DNA of 64,000 bases from Kalmusia sp. IMI 367209 (Eukaryota; Ascomycota; Dothideomycetes; Pleosporales; Didymosphaeriaceae), in NCBI GenBank assembly GCA_027946365.1, contig JAPEUQ010000003.1, forward strand, positions 1,116,001 through 1,180,000, given 5' to 3'. How positions within the stretch are numbered: the stretch's first letter is position 1; every line of letters starts with the position of its first letter. The notes beneath the pieces are model-generated. The model worked only from the letters and a program-made list of their open reading frames with translations. It made no database searches and was not told the DNA's origin. This document shows positions 57,939 through 64,000 of this stretch, piece by piece. The position numbers were made by a program, and so were the translations under genes.

Positions 57939-60362
57939 ATGACTAAATTTAAAACAGTACATGATATCATCGACAATTTTTTCCCAAGAAATTCTCATCG
58001 GCTGAAGCGCGACACACGCGGAGGCAAATGGATCACTATGGATGATACTCTCGCGAAACGCCCTCAGATAGTGCAACAAAGGGGCTCAATTGCGCACAGC
58101 CAAAAAGCTGTCTCATTGACCTCATCAAGATTTGGGAATGAGTACGAGAGTGACAGTGCAGATGCTAGCTCACTGTACACTTTGTCACGGCCAGCCATTT
58201 ATGATATCAGCGAGATTCCGGATACTAACCTGTATGGTCCGCATGGGCCGTATAGCGACTACAAGATCTCGCACATAACCTCAGAGAAATGCACAGATAC
58301 ACCGAATGGGTTCTTCTTGCCACCAACGGTGCCGTTGTCACCGTTGCCCAGCTTCAGAGGGGTCTCAGACTCATCATTTCGCTCCAATACGCCTCCAGAT
58401 TTGTCGGGATTCTCTGGGTCTCCAATTTCTGATAAGCCAGCGACTCCAATAGACAGGCCTGCTAGTCCGCTGTTGAAGTACCATGAAGACGTAGAGCATA
58501 GGGATGAGCAATACAACCCTGACACGCTATGGCCTCCCAAGAACATAGGCTGGGATGAGTTTCGTTCCCCTAGGGAATCTCTGGACCTCAAAGCGGATAT
58601 GAAGATACAGACTCACAATCTGTGGCCTACGAAGGACATGGTAAAGGATAAACAGGTATCTTCGCAGCCGGTCTCCCTCACCAAGCTTCGACAAGAGGTC
58701 GGAACGAGTAATAAGGCCACACGGGTCCAACCACCCTCGATTCAGAAACCGGCATCCCCTGCCGGCTCTAAGAATGCTCAATCGACTCGCAAGCAGTCCG
58801 ACATAGATACACTGATGACGGTCTGCAACTTTGGGAAGAAACTCAAGGTAGTTTATGCCCAAGGTCCCCAAGGCGAAGGTCAGAAGTTTTGGAAGGATAT
58901 ACAGATAACTAGGTATGGAAATCGCGAGCTGAAACGCATACAGGCAAAGGTAGCGCGCAGTAAGGCGCAAGAAGAGCAGATCAATGCCCTGCATGCGGCT
59001 GCGCTCGACTTACCAGTGCCTCAACCACCGCTCGTCATCTCCCCTCCTATACCTGCTCGCCCTTCGACACCTTTGGGTGTCTCGCGGACAGCGAAGAAGC
59101 TATCCTCTGAGCCAGTCGAACTACCTCCTGTGCCACCGAATACACGGCGTCGTACGAGTCAAGGGTCGAAGACTAAGGTGAGCAATTCCAGCTACTCGAC
59201 CACTTCCTATGATATCCCGATAAGAATTTCGCCGAGCGTGCAGTACGATGCAAAGGTATCCATCCTTGAAAACGCAAAGTCCCAGTCTTGTGTACCAAAG
59301 CTCGATCCCGCTCCACGACCCAAAACTCAGAAGAGAGGTCTCCCGCCTCGACCGGTGCCTCCTCCAGGTGAGAAAGAACCGCCTGAAGTAGCACACCAAA
59401 AGGCAATGTACAAGCTTCGTGTGGGAACGCTTCCGCCTCCACCAAAACCGCCCGCAATGCCCGTACGTTCTGTCTCTCCTACTACATACCAATTACATGA
59501 CAACTTTGCACAATCCGCATCTCTCGACGACCGCCAGGCCGGATGTTCAAGCAAGGGGAAAGAGGAAGAAACGAAGAACCGCTTCGCCACTACTCTTTCC
59601 AACTTCATCGATACTCATGAACTAGAACAGCATCCCAAAGGAACCTTAGCTGACTTATGGGCACCAAAGAAGAAAAAACAACAGCTCCTCAAGCAGGCTA
59701 TCAGTGCCCCCAAGCCCGCCGTAGGTCCCAGCAGCTTTTCCGCTACTGCACCGCCAGCCTGTCCAAGCAAAAAGCACGCAAGCATCTCAGCAGGTAAGCA
59801 AGCACCTCATAGCAAAGGGAAAGCAAAAGAAGAGTTCCCCTGGGACAAATATCAGGACCCTCCACGCCCTGCACCACCACCACCCGTCCCTCCGCTCCCT
59901 CCCGACTACGATGCCTACGCAAGCAAGTTGGAGAAGGGAAAGCAGAAACAACCAAGGCATTGGTACGACCTGCTGACCACCTCAGGGACGGGCGTGCCCT
60001 TCCTCCGCGGCGCCATTACCGAAGTCGATATTCCTTTCTCACGGAAACGCGCTGATTCGGATGCCTCGATGGTGTGCGCGAGTTCGAGACAGTACGAGAA
60101 TGAGCAACAATTTGAGCAGCATCAGCAGAAGCCGTGCTTTGGCGAGACGATGGTGTTCAAGGGACCGGTTCTGCAGGTCCCGCAGTCGCAGAGTAGAGTG
60201 CCGGCGCCGCCGAGGGAGGTGTGGAGGTATTCGCAAGAGAACATGTTGCCGGAGCCACTTGATGTGGGGAGTGATGGGAAGAAGGGGAAGGGAAGAGAGG
60301 AGCTTAGGGATACAAGGTTTTACCGGCCTGTTCATAGTTTGTTGGCTGAGTATAGGGGCTAA
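57939..60362 (+). CDS. Large proline-rich disordered protein, unknown function
   Basis: Uninterrupted 807-codon frame starting at the ATG at 57939 (MTKFKTVHDIIDNFFPRNSH). The first 20 residues may form a helix; most of the rest is low-complexity and disordered. A central basic helix (about residues 310-350: KFWKDIQITRYGNRELKRIQ) looks like a short folded or nucleic-acid-binding element. From about 360 many PxxP-type runs appear (PPLVISPPIPARPSTP, LPPPPKPPAMP, PAPPPPVPPLPPDY), suited to SH3, WW or profilin binding. The C-terminus (FYRPVHSLLAEYRG) has a conserved look. Composition suggests a cytoskeletal or signalling scaffold, which is inference only. No known domain was recognised. Confidence 0.7.
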   Translation: MTKFKTVHDIIDNFFPRNSHRLKRDTRGGKWITMDDTLAKRPQIVQQRGSIAHSQKAVSLTSSRFGNEYESDSADASSLYTLSRPAIYDISEIPDTNLYGPHGPYSDYKISHITSEKCTDTPNGFFLPPTVPLSPLPSFRGVSDSSFRSNTPPDLSGFSGSPISDKPATPIDRPASPLLKYHEDVEHRDEQYNPDTLWPPKNIGWDEFRSPRESLDLKADMKIQTHNLWPTKDMVKDKQVSSQPVSLTKLRQEVGTSNKATRVQPPSIQKPASPAGSKNAQSTRKQSDIDTLMTVCNFGKKLKVVYAQGPQGEGQKFWKDIQITRYGNRELKRIQAKVARSKAQEEQINALHAAALDLPVPQPPLVISPPIPARPSTPLGVSRTAKKLSSEPVELPPVPPNTRRRTSQGSKTKVSNSSYSTTSYDIPIRISPSVQYDAKVSILENAKSQSCVPKLDPAPRPKTQKRGLPPRPVPPPGEKEPPEVAHQKAMYKLRVGTLPPPPKPPAMPVRSVSPTTYQLHDNFAQSASLDDRQAGCSSKGKEEETKNRFATTLSNFIDTHELEQHPKGTLADLWAPKKKKQQLLKQAISAPKPAVGPSSFSATAPPACPSKKHASISAGKQAPHSKGKAKEEFPWDKYQDPPRPAPPPPVPPLPPDYDAYASKLEKGKQKQPRHWYDLLTTSGTGVPFLRGAITEVDIPFSRKRADSDASMVCASSRQYENEQQFEQHQQKPCFGETMVFKGPVLQVPQSQSRVPAPPREVWRYSQENMLPEPLDVGSDGKKGKGREELRDTRFYRPVHSLLAEYRG

Positions 60363-60771
60363 TCGTGTGTAGGGTACCTCAAGCTGTATCTGTTGGGGGA
60401 GAGTAGGTTTCAACAGTGTATGATAGGGTTGATGTGGTAGTAATTTCGATAGTGCTTAGGTATTGAAGGAGACTTAAGGCCTGCAAGCGAATACAAACCA
60501 TCCTCAAGAGTTTCAAGGTGCCTGAACTGTTTCTATGTTCGCGAGTGCGCAGATACGGCATGTCCTGTTCAAAATCAGTGCCATTGGGAACTCAAGTCAC
60601 TTTCTCGATATTTATGATGCCAGTCCTTCAATTGCGAGGACCCAGATACACCCTGATAGTAGCACAAGCCACACTCAATACAACATGACGTGAAGCGATA
60701 TCCTGAAGCTTTCCCTCTCCTTATCACACTCTCCCCTCTTACACTACACACCGTCTCTCTCCATCGCTACT
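60363..60771. other. Convergent intergenic region
   Basis: About 410 bp between the 3' ends of the proline-rich gene and MPC1. No gene. Confidence 0.4.
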
Positions 60772-61402
60772 TTACTTTCCTACACTCTTGACCGCCTCCT
60801 CAATTTTTCCACCCGCCTCCTTCGCCTTTACTACTGCATCCCTTCCGCCCAAATTCCAGTAATTCACGTATCGGTATCCCTGTACAAGCTGCGAGGTGAA
60901 GTTGATGGCGTGGCAGCCGAAGAGGAGGTAGTTGGCGGGTGTGACGGCGAGAGAGTAGCGCATGAAGGTGCCGGAGTACATGGAGAGAGCGGCAGTCATA
61001 GGGCCAGAAATGCTGATTGGCTTGTTAGCAGTAGTCCATGGCGTGGAAAACTGGTGAAGAAAAGAACAATGGTCAGTAGATAAGAGCTAAGACTCACATC
61101 TCAGGATCCTTGCTCATGTCCGCAATCGCAGCGAGCGGAATACCAAAGTTACTCGCGGGTCCCCAGAAATCTGCACTCCGTCAGCTCTATCCTTTACCCA
61201 TACATCAACCCCCTTCCCTCGAGCCCTCCATCTTCACCACCGCATCTCTTTCCAAGCACGGCGCATCCCTCTCGCCTTACCGGGCCCTCCGATCATCGCC
61301 GGCCGTCCCAAACAAACGAGCGTACTTACGGGTGGAGCAGAAGTAATCGAGGTACTTGTTGGAGCGTATCCGCGCATTGAGCGCCTTGATTGCGGCGGCC
61401 AT
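60772..61402 (-). CDS. MPC1: Mitochondrial pyruvate carrier subunit 1 (3 exons)
   Basis: Inner mitochondrial membrane subunit of the heterodimeric pyruvate importer. Minus-strand exons 61402-61330, 61170-61098 and 61012-60772 (introns 159 and 85 nt) give 128 residues. The sequence runs MAAAIKALNARIRSNKYLDY, then CST-H-FWGPASNFGIPLAA, DPE-IISGPMTAALSMYSGTF, MRYSLAVTPANYLLFGCHAI and QLVQGYRYVNYW. The motifs HFWGPxSNFGIP, MRYSxAVTPxNYLLFxCH and GYR are the MPC1 signature. Three hydrophobic helices are expected. The His of HFWGP and the Ile of EII come from codons split by the introns, which confirms the splicing. The short acidic/basic C-terminal extension (KAKEAGGKIEEAVKSVGK) is typical of fungi. 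Confidence 0.93.
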
Positions 61403-62111
61403 TGTGTTTGTGGAGAAGCGAGATGTGCGACCGGAGAGTTTGGTCGTGATGGCTCGGCGTTCAAATGAATCTTTGGCGTTGGGTCAGAACGGCGTTCGCC
61501 AAGCAGATTCGGAGCCGATAGACCGCACGCGCATCGGAACGATCCCCATTGGTCACGTGCGTGTCTGCAGCCTACGAACCTGGCGACTATTCATACGAAA
61601 CGTCGCCGTATTGAGGTCGACGCTGCGCTGGAACGCTGCGCTGGAACGCTGCGCTGGAATTCATGTAGGCTGTGAAGCCAGACTCTTTTACTTCCACGTA
61701 AAGCTAGATTGCGAGGTGACAAAGTGTACTTGACCGTCCTAGAAGAACTTGAGAGCGTAGTCAAAAAGTTTAGAAAGAAACATCACCAAGTAAACATCTT
61801 TGCATGTATCAGAACATCAGAGAGGTCATTTTCATTTAGTAGCGTTCTCTGGTGAACCTCCGTGTATATCATTTTCAGCTCAACCCTCCCCACATCGCTA
61901 CTGACGCCAATCCCTCAATCTACAAGACACGAAGCATTCAGCTATAGACACTTGGCATATAGCAAAATAGAAATGAGCATGCAATGCACCAAATGTCTTT
62001 CGTGCTTTGCATTCTTCCAGTCGGTCTTTTGTTGGAATTTCCTCAAGCCGAGAAGTGCAACCGCTGTCCTTAATACTTTTTCCATCATCTCTAAGCATCT
62101 TTCTTCCCCAT
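61403..62111. other. Intergenic with 13-bp triplicate
   Basis: About 700 bp. It contains the MPC1 promoter and, further on, the SmB 3' UTR. No gene was supported. Confidence 0.4.
61622..61660 (+). repeat. Tandem triplicate, 13-bp unit
   Basis: GCTGCGCTGGAAC is repeated three times in a row, with one final-base change in the third copy. No function is apparent. Confidence 0.85.
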
Positions 62112-62995
62112 CTATCGACCGCCAAATCCAGGTGGTCCACCCCGTCCTGAGCCAGGGAAGCCTGGGGGTCCACCAAAAGGCGGTGGGCCTCCAGGAAAAC
62201 CAGCTGGTGGTCCGCCCGGAGGAAAGCCTCCAGCTGTCGTAACGTCAGGAACAGTTCACATGTACAAGATAGCTAGATACTTACGCGGTCCACCAGGAGG
62301 TCCACCCCTGCCAAAGCCCGGTGGTCCGAAGCCACCCGGTGCGCCTGGAAAGCCTCCCGGGGGTCCAAATCCCGGACCGGGCCCTCCGACACCGGGAGCT
62401 GGTCCAGTTAATCCAACAGGCAAGCCACGTCCAGCAGGTCGTGCAATGCCTGGCCCCTGGGCCAATGCTGCAGCAGTGGTTGGGCCGCCAGTGGCTCCTC
62501 CAAGTCGTGCAGCTGGGTCTGCTGGGGGCGGACCGTCGACAGAGACGGAGATCACATTTGCGCCACGAATGATGGTAAGTCCGATAGCACGTCGTTCTTC
62601 AGTTTCGGTAATCTGTTGCGCTGCGCCTGGTGCGGCCTTGCCCTTTCGTCGCGTACGGCGGAATTCCTCTGTGTCGGCGAGAACCAAGTTCATGTGCTGA
62701 AATACCATATTAGCTACATTTATGCAATACTGATTGGAGCGCGTACCTTGTCGAAAGCGAGCATTTGCCCTGCCATCTGCCTGCCATCTGCAAGAGTGAC
62801 TTTCATGCGATAATTGATCTACAGAGTGTGAGTCGACGCGACTTCGAAACGAGGTGAGTGCACCTACCAGATGTTGCTATACCCCAGCGTCAGTCAGTCA
62901 GTCTACGCGCAGTTCTTCTCTCAGATCAAAGGTTCGAGGAATTCGCAGGCAGCTTTACTTACCATCTTTCCCTGCCTGTTTGCGGCACCGGACAT
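62112..62995 (-). CDS. SMB1: Small nuclear ribonucleoprotein SmB (5 exons, 9-nt micro-exon)
   Basis: Core Sm protein of spliceosomal U1, U2, U4 and U5 snRNPs. Minus-strand exons 62995-62963, 62876-62868 (9 nt), 62818-62747, 62696-62285 and 62233-62112 give 215 residues. The protein starts MSGAANRQGKM-QHL-INYRMK, where QHL is the whole micro-exon CAACATCTG between GTATAG and GTAGGT. The Sm1 motif (VTLADGRQMAGQMLAFDKHM) and Sm2 region (RRAIGLTIIRGANVISVSVD) are intact. The C-terminal half is a Pro/Gly/Phe-rich tail with RGG-like and PPG repeats, as in SmB/B'. Introns are 49-86 nt. It shares a 269-bp divergent promoter region with RPL11. Confidence 0.95.
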
Positions 62996-63264
62996 GCTGG
63001 CGGCGGTGCGTCCGAGGACGACTTAGGGTTCGGAAAAAATAAAGTGTAGTAGAGTCGTAGGTACAGCCCCTCTTGTGAAGTTGGCGGGGTGTATTGTGGA
63101 GCTGGTCGTCGTCGTGAAGCTTTGCGCGCGAAGCTAGGCCGCCAAGCCAAGGACTCGCTTAATGTCGAGCCTAGCGCAACCTGCCCACCAAGCGCCAATT
63201 CATTTTGTCAAACGACCAGCGACCATCTCGACACTCCGCCCAACTAACCTCCACAGCATACACA
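62996..63264. promoter_or_regulatory. Divergent promoter region, SmB / RPL11
   Basis: 269 bp between two start codons on opposite strands, linking a splicing factor and a ribosomal protein. No factor site was assigned. Confidence 0.45.
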
Positions 63265-63951
63265 ATGGTACGCAACAATATTCGCAATGCTTTCAACCGT
63301 GACGCGCTTGCTAACGCTGTGCGCAGGCCGACTCCAAAGCCTCCAACCCCATGCGGGAGCTCCGCATCCAGAAGCTCGTCCTCAACATCTCCGTCGGCGA
63401 GTCTGGTGACAGACTGACGCGTGCGGCCAAGGTGCTCGAGCAGCTGAGCGGTCAGACTCCCGTCTACAGCAAGGCCCGCTACACCGTCCGAACCTTCGGT
63501 ATCAGGAGGAACGAAAAGTATGGCATCACACATTCGAGGAAAAGACGGAAGATTAACATATTTGTGCCAGGATTTCCGTCCACGTCACCATCCGTGGCCC
63601 CAAGGCCGAGGAGATCCTCGAGCGCGGTCTCAAGGTCAAGGAGTACGAGCTTCGCAAGCGCAACTTCAGCGAGTCGGGCAACTTCGGTTTCGGTATCAGC
63701 GAGCACATCGATTTGGGTATCAAGTACGACCCTAGCATTGGGTATGTGGACATGATGTATGGCATTGCCGCGGACACACACTGACGGCACACAGTATCTA
63801 CGGTATGGACTTCTACGTCTGCATGACCCGCCCCGGCGAGCGTGTTGCCAAGCGCAGGCGATGCAAGAGCAAGATCGGCGCCTCGCACCGTGTCAACCAG
63901 GCCGAGACCATCAAGTGGTACAAGAACCGATTCGAGGGCATCGTCCGATAA
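63265..63951 (+). CDS. RPL11: 60S ribosomal protein L11 (uL5), 4 exons
   Basis: Component of the 60S subunit, contacting 5S rRNA in the central protuberance. Exons 63265-63267, 63327-63517, 63571-63741 and 63795-63951 give 173 residues, the family length. The first coding exon is only the ATG: GTACGC follows immediately, and the next exon begins GCC-GAC-TCC. Other introns are 53 nt. Signatures: [80 protein letters not shown], and [20 protein letters not shown]. The gene ends with FEGIVR and a TAA at 63949-63951. Codon use is strongly C/G-ending, as expected of a ribosomal protein. Confidence 0.97.
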
Positions 63952-64000
63952 GCGTGGAAAAGGAGCGAGGGGTGACGAGGATAGCATGACATGAAGCATA

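Overview
The window is a piece of a filamentous ascomycete genome (Pezizomycotina, most likely Dothideomycetes). The evidence is split genes with 44-60 bp GT-AG introns, Pezizomycotina-type genes (PL3 pectate lyase, DUF6604 protein, ERJ5-type J protein, PRA1) and DNA that looks RIP-mutated. There are no bacterial operons. Most splice sites below were read by eye from donor/acceptor signals, phase and protein continuity. The assignment to a class is an inference.

Layout. 1-15.5 kb is sparse: a small bZIP gene (2785-3409), a SWIM zinc-finger gene (5488-6898), a serine-rich conserved fungal gene (9018-9899), a decayed minus-strand gene (about 11.7-12.7 kb) and a single-pass cell-surface protein (14555-15453). 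15.7-24.3 kb is dense housekeeping: ERJ5-like ER J protein and PRA1 (divergent pair), a truncated and frameshifted gene abutting PRA1, a second J protein with tiny first exons, then COQ10 and a TRM140/ABP140-type tRNA methyltransferase (divergent pair). 25.2-29.1 kb holds a 1299-residue DUF6604 protein. 30.6-33.1 kb has a secreted PL3 pectate lyase and a secreted M20 peptidase.

34-52 kb is the accessory part. It holds a 92-residue three-exon zinc-finger gene and two diverged paralogues of a CorA-like two-TM membrane protein (36475-38698 and 44791-47347) with the same eight-exon, same-phase structure. Between the paralogues lies a RIP-degraded Tc1/mariner element with 91-bp inverted repeats and a TA target duplication, interrupted by a 481-bp solo LTR with its own 5-bp duplication. 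Next come an arginyl-tRNA-synthetase-like gene whose two catalytic signatures are destroyed although its frame is intact, and an intron-containing tRNA-Glu(CUC).

53-64 kb returns to housekeeping: proteasome beta-4 (start codon apparently split by an intron), enolase, a large proline-rich disordered protein, MPC1, SmB (with a 9-nt micro-exon) and ribosomal protein L11 (uL5; first coding exon is only ATG). Proteasome/enolase and SmB/L11 are divergent pairs.

The best candidates for new biology are the motif-less ArgRS paralogue and the paired CorA-like proteins. No complete multi-gene novel system is evident.
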